Below, one piece after another: positions 1 to 7,847 of a stretch of DNA of 41,959 nt. Numbering within the stretch: the stretch's first letter is position 1; every line of letters begins with the position of its first letter. The DNA is from JAAYCI01 sp047972265. GTDB taxonomy: Bacteria; Bacillota; Clostridia; Oscillospirales; Ruminococcaceae. The position numbers and the translations under genes are program-made. The DNA lies in assembly GCA_047972265.1 (NCBI GenBank), contig JBKEAM010000010.1, forward strand, positions 1-41,959, given 5' to 3'. The notes beneath the pieces were generated by a model. It ran no database searches. It was not told the origin of the DNA and worked only from the letters and a program-made list of their open reading frames with translations.

Positions 1-20
1 ATTCAACACCATGCCATTTT

Positions 21-97
21 TGGTCCGAGTGACAAGATTCGAACTTGCGGCCTCTTGAACCCCATTCAAGCACGCTACCAGCTGCGCCACACCCGGA
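21..97 (-). tRNA. tRNA-Pro (anticodon GGG)
   Basis: Read on the minus strand, this 77-nt stretch folds as a full cloverleaf. The 7-bp acceptor stem pairs TCCGGGT with ACTCGGA (one G-U). The anticodon stem pairs CTTGA with TCAAG around the loop ATGGGGT, giving anticodon GGG after the invariant U33. The T arm holds GTTCGAATC, and CCA is encoded at 21-23. The D-arm sequence GGCGCAGCTGGTAGC is typical of proline tRNAs. A consensus promoter lies about 25 bp upstream. Confidence 0.96.
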
Positions 98-123
98 TAC
101 GCTGCATCCATGCAGCAATAGCT

Positions 124-152
124 ATTATACAAAATAGAGGCAATGCTGTCAA
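124..152 (-). promoter_or_regulatory. Consensus sigma-A promoter of tRNA-Pro
   Basis: On the minus strand, TTGACA (147-152) and TATAAT (124-129) are separated by exactly 17 bp. Both hexamers match the consensus perfectly. The predicted start near 117 leaves a leader of about 20 nt before the tRNA 5' end at 97, as expected for a strongly expressed stable RNA. Confidence 0.9.
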
Positions 153-437
153 CAAAATAATTTTAAAAAAATGTTTTGTTTTTTTATTGTGAAAATACAC
201 ATATTTTGCAATTAATTTTTGTTAGCCAAACTGTTTTTTTGTTTGTATTTTGCAGCAAAATTGGTATATGATATAAACAAATTTATATGTTATTTGTACA
301 CCTTGTTTTGTTTTATTTGTACTTACAATTGTTTTTGGCTTTTTTATTTGCCAGCGCGGGTTTTTATACTGTTTTAGCATACAAACTAGCCCTGTGTTTT
401 CTTTAAAAAACATCGGCAAATATACCTCTAAATTTGT
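153..437. other. AT-rich intergenic region, nothing recognised
   Basis: This very AT-rich stretch lies between the divergent tRNA-Pro and BMP-operon promoters. It contains only a weak A/T hairpin near 150-182. I see no ribosome binding site followed by a plausible coding frame and no RNA family I recognise. Confidence 0.6.
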
Positions 438-467
438 TTGACATTTGATATTTTAAATGCGTATAAT
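438..467 (+). promoter_or_regulatory. Consensus sigma-A promoter of the BMP/nucleoside ABC operon
   Basis: TTGACA (438-443) and TATAAT (462-467) are separated by 18 bp. Both hexamers are perfect. Transcription from about 474 would give a leader of roughly 170 nt before the lipoprotein gene, long enough for a structured regulatory element. Confidence 0.88.
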
Positions 468-564
468 CAAAATTGTTTTATAGAGATTATTTATATATGT
501 AAAGTGCTGTTGTTTTGGCAAGCTTTAGGTTCATCGTAATTAAATAGTGTATACTTTCCTGTTA

Positions 565-599
565 CTGAAATCGGTTGCCCAAAGTGGGTTTCCGTTCAG
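565..599 (+). promoter_or_regulatory. Hairpin in the 5' leader of the BMP operon
   Basis: CTGAA (565-569) pairs with TTCAG (595-599); inside it CGG pairs with CCG and CCC with GGG, giving a segmented hairpin just upstream of the ribosome binding site (631-635). I do not recognise a known riboswitch family. In particular the conserved junctions of purine aptamers are absent. It may be a control element or only a stabilising structure. There is also a TATACT at 550-555 that could be a second, weaker -10. Confidence 0.4.
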
Positions 600-643
600 A
601 TAAGCCGCAGTTATGCAGCAATACAATCTAGGAGGCTACATTG

Positions 644-1687
644 ATGAAAAAAGCGCTTACTCTCGTTCTGGCTCTCACAATGCTTGTTGGCGTACTGGCT
701 GGTTGCCAAAGCGCTGCCAGCAGCACTCCCGCTTCTACCGGCTCTACCGCCGCAGGCAGTAGCAGCACCGCACCCGGTACCTCTGCCGAGGGAACCATGG
801 TTGCCGCTATTTTTGGTGGCGCTATCAACGACGGCAACTGGAACCAAACACAGTACAACGGCTTGATGAACATTGGTGCTTTGGGCGCCGAAACCGCTTT
901 TGTAGAAAACACATCTGATACCGACGCTGCACAGGCTGCCCGTGACTATGCCACTGCAGGCTTTCAGCTTATCTACCTTACCACCAACTCTTATCAAGAT
1001 TACTGCACCCCTGTTGCCGCAGATTTTCCGGATGCTACCTTTATAAGCATCAATGGCACCATTGTACAGGACAACTACATCTCTGTACGTATTGCTGACG
1101 AAGAACAGGGCTTTATGATGGGTGTTGCCGCTGCATTGCTTAGCAAAACCGGCAAAGTTGGTTTTGTTGGCGGGCTTGAAATCAACCCCATTAAGTTGGG
1201 TGCTACCGGCTTCCAGCAGGGCGTTGACTATGTAAACGAAAACTATGGCTTAAGTGTAGAGGCCACCATTATTAACACCGGTAGCTTTACCGACGTTAAC
1301 CAGGCAAAAGAAACCGCCATTGCCATGATTGACAGCGGCTGTGACGTTGTTACCCCCATGGCCAACGATGCCGGCGTAGGCGTTATGGAAGCTGCTGAAG
1401 AAAAAGGCGTTATGGCCATTGCTTCTGGTATTGGGCAAGAAGCTTCTGCGCCTACCGCTACCCAGCTTACCGTTGTAAAAGACGTTGCTGTTGCCTATGA
1501 CGTTACCTTTGCAGCATTTTTGGACGGTTCTTTAAAGGCCACCACCGAAGTAGAAAAATACGGTGCCAACCGCGGCGTTGTATTCCTTACTGGTGATGAC
1601 TCTTTGGAATCTGAAATTTCTACCCGTTTAAATGAAGTAATGGAAAAACTGAAGAACAACGAAATCACCATCGATCTTACTGTTTAA
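644..1687 (+). CDS. BMP-family (nucleoside-type) ABC transporter substrate-binding lipoprotein
   Basis: Probably the extracellular substrate receptor of the importer encoded by the next three genes; characterised BMP-family receptors bind purine or pyrimidine nucleosides. The 347-residue protein starts with a lipoprotein signal peptide (lipobox LAGC), followed by a Ser/Thr/Ala-rich tether and a periplasmic-binding fold with BMP signatures such as FVGGLE and GADVV-like positions (here GCDVVTPMAND). The start is ATG at 644, eight bases after GGAGG (631-635); the TTG at 641 is too close to the ribosome binding site. It is followed by a strong hairpin before the permease genes, which would favour higher yield of the receptor. 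The exact substrate cannot be read from sequence. Confidence 0.9.
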   Translation: MKKALTLVLALTMLVGVLAGCQSAASSTPASTGSTAAGSSSTAPGTSAEGTMVAAIFGGAINDGNWNQTQYNGLMNIGALGAETAFVENTSDTDAAQAARDYATAGFQLIYLTTNSYQDYCTPVAADFPDATFISINGTIVQDNYISVRIADEEQGFMMGVAAALLSKTGKVGFVGGLEINPIKLGATGFQQGVDYVNENYGLSVEATIINTGSFTDVNQAKETAIAMIDSGCDVVTPMANDAGVGVMEAAEEKGVMAIASGIGQEASAPTATQLTVVKDVAVAYDVTFAAFLDGSLKATTEVEKYGANRGVVFLTGDDSLESEISTRLNEVMEKLKNNEITIDLTV

Positions 1688-1737
1688 AAGCACATTGTTA
1701 TAGCGTTTACCGTATAAGTTAGTGGAATGTTTACCCC

Positions 1738-1756
1738 GGCCTTTATGAAAGGGCCC
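1738..1756 (+). other. Small GC hairpin after the substrate-binding gene
   Basis: GGCCTTT and AAAGGGCC flank an ATG loop, with one bulged G. It sits between the lipoprotein stop codon and the larger hairpin at 1798-1825, and may help protect the 3' end of a processed receptor mRNA. Confidence 0.4.
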
Positions 1757-1797
1757 GATTACAACAATTTTACCGTACGCAACGGATAACACACGCA

Positions 1798-1825
1798 GAG
1801 CCATGCGGACATATCCGCATGGCTC
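1798..1825 (+). terminator. Intercistronic 12-bp hairpin (attenuator or mRNA stabiliser)
   Basis: GAGCCATGCGGA (1798-1809) and its exact complement (1814-1825) enclose a CATA loop. Only a weak T-rich stretch follows, so partial termination or RNA stabilisation is more likely than full termination. The position between receptor and permease genes is the usual place for such elements in ABC importer operons. Confidence 0.75.
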
Positions 1826-1847
1826 TATGTGTTTGGGAGGTATCGTG

Positions 1848-2957
1848 ATGAAGCAGAAAGTGCTTCGTGCTGTAAAATCTATGGGGCTTCCGGTTTTTTC
1901 TATTATAGTAGCCCTTTCTATTGGCGCATTGTTTATGCTGGTGCTGGATTATAATGTGGGGAAGGCATATTCCAGCCTGCTAAGCGGCATTTTTGGCAGC
2001 GTCAACTCTATTTCGGAATCTTTGATACAGGCTACACCCCTTATTTTTACCGCCATTAGTTATGCTGTGGCTTTTCGCAGCGGGCTTATCAACCTTGGCG
2101 GCGAAGGCCAGCTTTACATGGGCGCTGTGTTTGGCTCTATTGTAGGTTCACACTTTCAGGGCTTACCCACCTTTATCCACCTGGCGCTTATACTGCTGTG
2201 CGGTTTTATTGGCGGTGCCTTATGGGGCTTTATTGCCGGTGCTTTAAAGGTTAAGTTTGGCGCAAGCGAACTGATTACCACCATTATGCTAAACTACATT
2301 GCATTAGAATTTGTAAGCTATTGTGTTACCAATGTTCCGTTTAAGGATACAACCCCCGGCGCTGCCCCCCGTATGCCCTCTATACTGGAAAACCTTAAAC
2401 TGCCCATTTTACTGCCCCGCACCCGCCTGCACGTAGGTATTTTGCTGGCGCTGGCTGCAATGCTTATTTATTACTTGTTTATGTGGAAAACAACAAAGGG
2501 ATACGAGCTGCGCGTTATGGGCCAAAACCCTGATGCAGGACGTTATTCTGGCTTTAAAGTGAAATCGAATGCCGTATTTGCATTTTCTCTGGCCGGCGGC
2601 TTTGCCGGGCTGGGCGGCGTTGTAAATATTATTGGCTTACAGTATTTTCTTACCGAGGGCTTTGCCAGCGGCTTTGGCTTTAGCGGCGTTGCCGTTGCAC
2701 TTCTGGGCAGCTGCCACCCCGCGGGTATGCTTATCTCTGCGTTTTTGTTTGGCTCGTTAAACGCAGGCGGCATCCGCATGCAAACGGTAGCACAGGTGCC
2801 CTCTGCCATGATGAGCATGATACAGGGCCTTATCATTTTGTTTGCCGTATCCCCCTATCTTTTCCCCTGGCTGCGCACCCAATTTATGCGCATTCCTGCA
2901 TTTTCGGGCCGCAAAAAGTCAAAAAGTGCAGCCACTACTACTGGCGGGGAGGAATAA
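1848..2957 (+). CDS. BMP/nucleoside ABC transporter permease 1 (NupB/YufP-like)
   Basis: Inner-membrane permease of the importer, 369 residues with about ten hydrophobic segments. It belongs to the BPD_transp_2 group used by ribose and BMP-type transporters: motifs include SGLINLGGEGQLYMGA near residues 80-95 and the EAA-like stretch MGQNPDAGRYSGF near residue 225. The start is ATG 1848, seven bases after GGAGG (1836-1840). Upstream in-frame codons run through the hairpin at 1798-1825 and are not used. The C-terminus is short and basic. It is separated from the second permease by only three bases, so the two are probably translated together and form a heterodimer. Confidence 0.9.
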   Translation: MKQKVLRAVKSMGLPVFSIIVALSIGALFMLVLDYNVGKAYSSLLSGIFGSVNSISESLIQATPLIFTAISYAVAFRSGLINLGGEGQLYMGAVFGSIVGSHFQGLPTFIHLALILLCGFIGGALWGFIAGALKVKFGASELITTIMLNYIALEFVSYCVTNVPFKDTTPGAAPRMPSILENLKLPILLPRTRLHVGILLALAAMLIYYLFMWKTTKGYELRVMGQNPDAGRYSGFKVKSNAVFAFSLAGGFAGLGGVVNIIGLQYFLTEGFASGFGFSGVAVALLGSCHPAGMLISAFLFGSLNAGGIRMQTVAQVPSAMMSMIQGLIILFAVSPYLFPWLRTQFMRIPAFSGRKKSKSAATTTGGEE

Positions 2958-2960
2958 GAT

Positions 2961-3878
2961 ATGTCTGAGATATTGAGTTTTATCACCAACTTTTTTACGG
3001 CAGACATCCGTACCACTGTACCACTGCTGCTGGCCGCTTTGGGCCTTGTTTTTAGCGAGCGCGCCGGTATAGTAAACATTGGCACCGAGGGCATTATGCT
3101 TGTGGGCGCTGTGTTTGGCTGCATTGGCTCTTCTCAGTTTTCTAACCCGTTAATGGGCGCCTTATGTGCAATGGTTAGCGGTATGATGTGCGGCCTTATC
3201 TTTGGCTTTTTTACCATTACCCTGCGCTCTAACCAAATAGTTGTAGGTACCGCCTTTAACATTTTGGCGGCCGGCCTTACGGTTACCCTTAACCGCAAAC
3301 TGCTTACCAACTCCACCATTTTGGGCTACAACCGCTTTCCCATCCCGGGGCTTAGCAAAATACCCGTTTTGGGCGAAATTTTGTTTAACTGGCAAATGCT
3401 TGTATACCTTGCTTTCATTTTGGTGCCAGTGTGCTGGTTTGTACTGTACAAAACAAACCTTGGCCTCAAAATACGTGCCGTTGGCGAACATCCCAAGGCA
3501 TGCGGCACCGTGGGCATCAACGTATTTCGCATCCGCTACAGTGTGCTGTTGTTTAGCGGCATGATGGCTGGCCTTGCAGGCTCGTTTGTATCTATGGGGC
3601 AAGCCTCTACCTTTATTGAGGGCATGGTGGCTGGCAAGGGCTTTATGGCGCTGGCTGTATGCGTATTTGGCAACTACACCCCTGTACGGGTTATGCTGGC
3701 AGCTTTGCTGTTTGGCGCGGCCGACTCTTTAAAATACCGCCTGCTTACCACCAGCCTTGGCGGGTACTATCAGTTCTTGAACATGCTGCCTTATGTAATT
3801 ACCATTATCTCTTTGTGCATACTTGCAAAACGCAGCAACAAGCCCGCCGCCAGCGGCGTGGCTTACCGCAAAGAATAA
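2961..3878 (+). CDS. BMP/nucleoside ABC transporter permease 2 (NupC/YufQ-like)
   Basis: Second membrane subunit, 305 residues, about eight to ten transmembrane segments. It has the paralogous family motif ERAGIVNIGTEGIMLVGA near residues 34-51 and the cytoplasmic loop AVGEHPKACGTVGINV near residue 173, expected to contact the ATPase. ATG 2961 is preceded by GGGGAGGAATAAGAT, and the gene follows the first permease by three bases. The sequence is intact and of usual family length. Confidence 0.9.
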   Translation: MSEILSFITNFFTADIRTTVPLLLAALGLVFSERAGIVNIGTEGIMLVGAVFGCIGSSQFSNPLMGALCAMVSGMMCGLIFGFFTITLRSNQIVVGTAFNILAAGLTVTLNRKLLTNSTILGYNRFPIPGLSKIPVLGEILFNWQMLVYLAFILVPVCWFVLYKTNLGLKIRAVGEHPKACGTVGINVFRIRYSVLLFSGMMAGLAGSFVSMGQASTFIEGMVAGKGFMALAVCVFGNYTPVRVMLAALLFGAADSLKYRLLTTSLGGYYQFLNMLPYVITIISLCILAKRSNKPAASGVAYRKE

Positions 3879-3890
3879 GGGGGTTTTACA

Positions 3891-5441
3891 ATGGGTACAC
3901 CCGTATTGGAAATGAAGAACATTACCAAAACCTTTGGCAAATTTGTGGCGCTTGATGATGTAAACCTTACCGTAGATAAGGCCGAGGTGCATGCCCTGCT
4001 GGGAGAAAACGGCGCGGGCAAAAGCACACTGATGAACTGCCTATTTGGTATGTTTGATCATTTTGACGGCCATGTTATTTTTGATGGCAAAGAGGTACAT
4101 ATTAAAGACCCCCTGCAAGCCATAGACCTTGGCATTGGCATGGTGCACCAGCACTTTATGCTGATACCTGTGTTAAGCGTAATAGAAAACGTGGTACTTG
4201 GCCTTAAAGGCAACAAGGCAGTGTTAGACCTTAAAACCGCCGCCGATAAGTTTGTGGAGCTGGGCAAAAAATACCACATGGAAATTGACCCTTGGGTACC
4301 GGTAGAGCAGCTCTCGGTAGGGCAGCAGCAGCGGTTGGAGATTTTAAAAGCGCTGTACCGCGACGCCAAACTGCTTATTTTAGACGAACCCACCGCCGTG
4401 CTTACCCCCGAAGAGATTGACGGCTTGTTTGAGGTAATTGAAAAGCTGCGCAGCGAGGGGCACACCGTTATTTTTATCAGCCACAAACTAAACGAAATTA
4501 TGCGCGTGTGTGACCGTTGCACAATACTGCGCCTTGGCCATGTAGAAGCCACCGTAGACACCAAGGATATTAAAGACCGCACCGAGCTTGCCTCGTTGAT
4601 GGTAGGCCGCAGTGTAGACCTTCACATTCAAAAATCACCCTGCAATCCCGGCAAAGAGGTATTGGTGGTTAAAGACCTGTGCTGCGAAAACGACCTACAC
4701 CTGCCCGCGGTTAAAAACATGACCTTTACTGTGCACAGCGGCGAAATATTGGGTGTTTGCGGGGTAGACGGCAACGGCCAATCGGAACTGATACAGTGCA
4801 TTACCGGCCTGCGGGCCCCCACCACCGGCCATGTTTATATTAAGGGAGAGGACACCACCTACCTTGGCGCGCGCCATATTTTGGATAAAGGCGTTGGGCA
4901 CATACCCGAGGACCGCATGAAGTTTGGCATGATGGGCAATATGTCTGTAGAAGAAAACATGGTGCTGGTAAGCTATGGCAAAAAGCCGTTTTCTTTACGC
5001 GGCTGGCTTGCCAAAAAGTTTATTCGCAAACACAGCACCGAGGTTTGTGATAACTTTAATGTAAAAACCCCCAGTGTTGTGCAGGAAGCACGCAACCTTT
5101 CGGGAGGCAACCAGCAAAAAATGGTGGTTGGGCGTGAGCTTGACCGTAACCCAGATTTTTTGATAGCGGTGCATCCTTCCCGCGGGTTAGACATTGGCGC
5201 TACCAAGTACATCCAAAACCAGATACTGGAGCAGAGAGACTCGGGCGCGGCGGTTTTATTTGTTTCTACCGAGCTGGACGAGCTTTTGGAAATGTCGGAC
5301 CGTATTATTGTTGTGTTTGACGGCAAAATAATGGGCACCCTTAAACAAGAGGATGCCACCCGCGAAATTTTGGGCTCTTTGATGGCTGGTATTTGTGATA
5401 TTGCCGTGCCCGTAACCGGCGTTACCACCAGTTATCTTTAA
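3891..5441 (+). CDS. BMP/nucleoside ABC transporter ATPase, two-domain (NupA/YufO-like)
   Basis: Energises the importer. The 516-residue protein holds two fused nucleotide-binding domains, as in the RbsA/NupA type. Domain 1 has a normal Walker A (GENGAGKST), signature LSVGQQQRLE, Walker B LLILDEPTAVLTPEE and H-loop ISHKL. Domain 2 has the expected degenerate Walker A (GVDGNGQSE), signature LSGGNQQKM and a Walker B variant, FLIAVHPSRGLDIGA, where Glu is replaced by His/Pro context. ATG 3891 follows AAGGGGG with seven-base spacing, 12 nt after the permease stop. A strong terminator follows, closing the operon. A Nup/Yuf-type role is inferred from gene order and family. Confidence 0.93.
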   Translation: MGTPVLEMKNITKTFGKFVALDDVNLTVDKAEVHALLGENGAGKSTLMNCLFGMFDHFDGHVIFDGKEVHIKDPLQAIDLGIGMVHQHFMLIPVLSVIENVVLGLKGNKAVLDLKTAADKFVELGKKYHMEIDPWVPVEQLSVGQQQRLEILKALYRDAKLLILDEPTAVLTPEEIDGLFEVIEKLRSEGHTVIFISHKLNEIMRVCDRCTILRLGHVEATVDTKDIKDRTELASLMVGRSVDLHIQKSPCNPGKEVLVVKDLCCENDLHLPAVKNMTFTVHSGEILGVCGVDGNGQSELIQCITGLRAPTTGHVYIKGEDTTYLGARHILDKGVGHIPEDRMKFGMMGNMSVEENMVLVSYGKKPFSLRGWLAKKFIRKHSTEVCDNFNVKTPSVVQEARNLSGGNQQKMVVGRELDRNPDFLIAVHPSRGLDIGATKYIQNQILEQRDSGAAVLFVSTELDELLEMSDRIIVVFDGKIMGTLKQEDATREILGSLMAGICDIAVPVTGVTTSYL

Positions 5442-5467
5442 TTACAATTTTTAACCTACCTCCCATA

Positions 5468-5505
5468 AAACCCGCAGGTGCTTTGTGCCTGCGGGTTTAC
5501 TTTTT
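5468..5505 (+). terminator. Rho-independent terminator of the BMP operon
   Basis: AAACCCGCAGG (5468-5478) pairs with CCTGCGGGTTT (5488-5498) around a 9-nt loop, followed by ACTTTTT. Confidence 0.93.
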
Positions 5506-5731
5506 AACACTCTGGTTTTTGCTGTTAGGGGCATAGTAAAATAAGCTTACACATATTTTAGCCTTGCCTTATTTAAGTTGATTTGCCGCAATAAGCAGCC
5601 CTGTGTTTATATTGTTGAAATGCAACGCCTGTAAATTGTACAATGAGTAAGCAATTGTTTGCACTTTTACCCATCCAAGGAGAACCTGATTTGATAAGAA
5701 AAAGCACCGCAAAACAGATTTACCCCACCTG

Positions 5732-6127
5732 ATGCCCATATGGTTACAAACCAATATTGCCGCACACAGCTTTATTGCCAAAGAGTATTGGCATAAAAAT
5801 TATAGCCTTGTAGAGGGTATGCTGCCCAAAGCCGATATGTATGTATTTGAAGAAGATGGCACCATACTGGGCTTTATTGGCATTATGGATAGCAGCTATA
5901 TTGCGGGGTTGTTTGTACTGCCGCAGCACCAGGCAAAGCAAATAGGAAGCCGCCTTTTGCGGCATTGTATGAGCATTTACCCACATTTAGAACTGGATGT
6001 ATATACAAAAAACACAAAGGCCCTAGCCTTTTACCAAAAAAACAGTTTTGTTGTTACACAAGAAAAAACAGATGGCAACACAAACCAGCCAGAATACCAT
6101 ATGACATGGAGCCGTGGGGCAGAATAG
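5732..6127 (+). CDS. GNAT-family N-acetyltransferase (YjaB-like), N-terminus in another frame
   Basis: Predicted acetyl-CoA-dependent N-acetyltransferase of the YjaB group. The readable 131 residues include the acetyl-CoA loop region (LPQHQAKQIGSRLL, with Q-x2-x-G-x-A/G variation) and the C-terminal AFYQKNSFV motif. The family normally starts about 17 residues earlier with MIRxxT...IW. That start exists here in a different frame: AAGGAG (5678-5683) followed by TTG at 5691 encodes MIRKSTAKQIYPT, then stops at TGA 5730-5732, overlapping ATG 5732. One extra C in the CCCC run (5723-5726) would join the parts. It is therefore probably a frameshifted or mis-sequenced gene spanning 5691-6127. It ends with TAG. 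Substrate unknown. Confidence 0.75.
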   Translation: MPIWLQTNIAAHSFIAKEYWHKNYSLVEGMLPKADMYVFEEDGTILGFIGIMDSSYIAGLFVLPQHQAKQIGSRLLRHCMSIYPHLELDVYTKNTKALAFYQKNSFVVTQEKTDGNTNQPEYHMTWSRGAE

Positions 6128-6150
6128 TCTTATTCGTTACTCCCCTTTGC

Positions 6151-6178
6151 TTGCCAAATACGGTATACGCTATATAAT
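6151..6178 (+). promoter_or_regulatory. luxS promoter
   Basis: TTGCCA (6151-6156) and TATAAT (6173-6178), spaced by 16 bp, lie just upstream of the luxS ribosome binding site. Confidence 0.7.
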
Positions 6179-6210
6179 TAAAACCATATTTACTACAAAA
6201 GGAGCCTGTT

Positions 6211-6666
6211 ATGGAAAGAATCCCCAGCTTTTCGGTAGATCATACCAACCTGCAAAAAGGCATGTATATTTCTCGTATAGACGCACCCGATATTATCACC
6301 TACGACCTGCGCATGAAACGCCCCAATAAGGGCGATTACCTATCCACAGGGGGCATGCACACACTAGAGCATATATTTGCCACCTACGCGCGCAACGGCG
6401 CTTATAAAGACAGTGTTATTTATGTTGGCCCCATGGGCTGCCGCACCGGCTTTTACCTAATTACCCGCGGGCTGCCCCATACCGACGCCATCCGCCTTGT
6501 GCAGGAGGCCATGGATTTTGTAGCCACCTTTGAGGGGGATATTCCCGGTGCCAGCGCACCGGAGTGTGGCAACTATGCAGACCAAAACCTGCCCGAGGCA
6601 CGCGCTGTTGCTGCCGACATGGCATTGGTTTTACAGGGCTGGACAGAGGACGCCCTTGCCTACTAA
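6211..6666 (+). CDS. luxS: S-ribosylhomocysteine lyase
   Basis: LuxS cleaves S-ribosylhomocysteine to homocysteine and DPD, the precursor of autoinducer-2, in the activated methyl cycle. The 151-residue protein is full length. The metal-binding residues are visible: H50 and H54 in HTLEH and C119 in PECGN. The catalytic cysteine is C77 in MGCRTG. ATG 6211 follows AAAAGGAG with good spacing and its own promoter. The gene is monocistronic, with a strong terminator directly downstream. No Pfs nucleosidase gene is in the window. Confidence 0.97.
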   Translation: MERIPSFSVDHTNLQKGMYISRIDAPDIITYDLRMKRPNKGDYLSTGGMHTLEHIFATYARNGAYKDSVIYVGPMGCRTGFYLITRGLPHTDAIRLVQEAMDFVATFEGDIPGASAPECGNYADQNLPEARAVAADMALVLQGWTEDALAY

Positions 6667-6682
6667 GCGTATTTATTAACAC

Positions 6683-6720
6683 AAAAAGGGCCTGTGCTTA
6701 AAAAGCACAGGCCTTTTATT
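6683..6720 (+). terminator. luxS terminator (possibly bidirectional)
   Basis: GGCCTGTGCTT (6689-6699) pairs with AAGCACAGGCC (6703-6713). The stem is flanked by A5 on the left and TTTTATTT on the right, so it could also act on transcripts from the minus strand. Confidence 0.93.
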
Positions 6721-6863
6721 TATGCAATGTAAAAGCAACTATGATGAGCAAGAACCGCAAAAATACATTCTTTTTATAATACACTGGCAATACATATTGC
6801 TATAATGCCAGATGCTTTTTGAGTTGCTTTGCACTGTCTTAATTTTTGTGGTGGTTTTTTGCG

Positions 6864-7568
6864 CTAACATGCCTGTATAAAGTCTGTAAACAGGCTTGCC
6901 TGTGCGGCATCTGCTGTATACATGCTTTCTGGGTGCCACTGATATGCCCGCACATATCGCTGCCCCGGCATATAGGCTGCCTCTACCAGCATGCCCGGCG
7001 CGTATGCCATTGCCTGCAAACGATCTGCCAGCCCCCTTACCCCCTGATGATGGCAACTGTTTACCTGTATAACCTCTTTTTGCAGCAGTGTATGCAAGGG
7101 TGTACCTTCCACCACCTGTACCGGATGCTGGGGTAAGTTATACGGCTTTGGCTGCTGGTGATTTACATCGCTGTTTTTATAAAACTGCGTTGCAAGGTCT
7201 TGGTACAGGCTGCCCCCAAGCGCCACATTTATAAACTGTAGCCCACGGCAAATACCCATAACGGCTCTGTTTTTTTCCAGCGCCAATTGCAGCAGTTCTC
7301 GTTCCATAACATCCCGTACACTGCAAGGTTTGCCGCACAGCGGCACGGGTTCTTCTCCATACAGGCCCGGCCATACATCCTGCCCGCCGGTAAACAAAAA
7401 GCCCTGGCAGGTGTTTGCAAACTGCCGCAAATCTGCCCTTGTTGTGTGCATTGGCAAAATAACCGGCAGGCCACCTGCCGCCACCACTGCATCCATATAC
7501 CCCGGCAGCATCCATATACTGTTTTTTTCTTCATCATACAATGGTACAACACCTACAACCGGCTTCAT
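6864..7568 (-). CDS. Class I glutamine amidotransferase-like peptidase (gamma-glutamyl-GABA hydrolase/PuuD family)
   Basis: Predicted cytosolic hydrolase of gamma-glutamyl amides (peptidase C26). The 234-residue protein has the nucleophile elbow MGICRG with C107 and the catalytic His/Glu pair H212 and E214 in QWHPES, with the FTGGQDVWP oxyanion motif near residue 59. The start is ATG at 7568, eight bases after AGAGGTGA; longer in-frame extensions lack a ribosome binding site. It stands alone, divergent from the NADH oxidase gene. Putrescine or gamma-glutamyl-GABA as substrate is a family guess; no other Puu gene is nearby. Confidence 0.88.
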   Translation of the reverse strand: MKPVVGVVPLYDEEKNSIWMLPGYMDAVVAAGGLPVILPMHTTRADLRQFANTCQGFLFTGGQDVWPGLYGEEPVPLCGKPCSVRDVMERELLQLALEKNRAVMGICRGLQFINVALGGSLYQDLATQFYKNSDVNHQQPKPYNLPQHPVQVVEGTPLHTLLQKEVIQVNSCHHQGVRGLADRLQAMAYAPGMLVEAAYMPGQRYVRAYQWHPESMYTADAAQASLFTDFIQAC

Positions 7569-7742
7569 TGCTGCGTCACCTCTTTTGGTTTTATGCACAT
7601 AAAAAGCGCGCCACGGTGTAACCCGTTGCGCGCCTCTTTGCGACCTTTCTAGTAGTATACTCATTTTGCCCTTTGCCGTCAAACAGTAGTTCGTTGTTTT
7701 TTTAGAAACAAAAAATTTACATTATAAAATCATTTTTTGGTA

Positions 7743-7769
7743 TTGCAAATTATACAATAATAGTATAAT
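7743..7769 (+). promoter_or_regulatory. Promoter of the NADH oxidase gene
   Basis: TTGCAA (7743-7748) and TATAAT (7764-7769) are spaced by 15 bp; an overlapping second TATAAT lies at 7769-7774. The predicted start falls within or just before the Rex-like palindrome at 7778-7793. Confidence 0.6.
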
Positions 7770-7777
7770 ATAATGCA

Positions 7778-7793
7778 TGTGAAGTTTTTCACA
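7778..7793 (+). promoter_or_regulatory. Rex-like operator overlapping the nox transcription start
   Basis: TGTGAA-GTTT-TTCACA is a perfect 6+6 palindrome matching the Rex consensus TTGTGAAnnnnTTCACAA at all but the outermost base on each side. Rex is the NADH/NAD+-sensing repressor of many Gram-positive redox genes. The site lies directly after the -10 of a NADH oxidase gene, so NADH-responsive derepression is a natural inference. No rex gene is in the window. Confidence 0.7.
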
Positions 7794-7847
7794 CAGTTTT
7801 GACGGGTTATAAAAAATAAAACAACACAAAAGAAGGGGCCTTTTATC

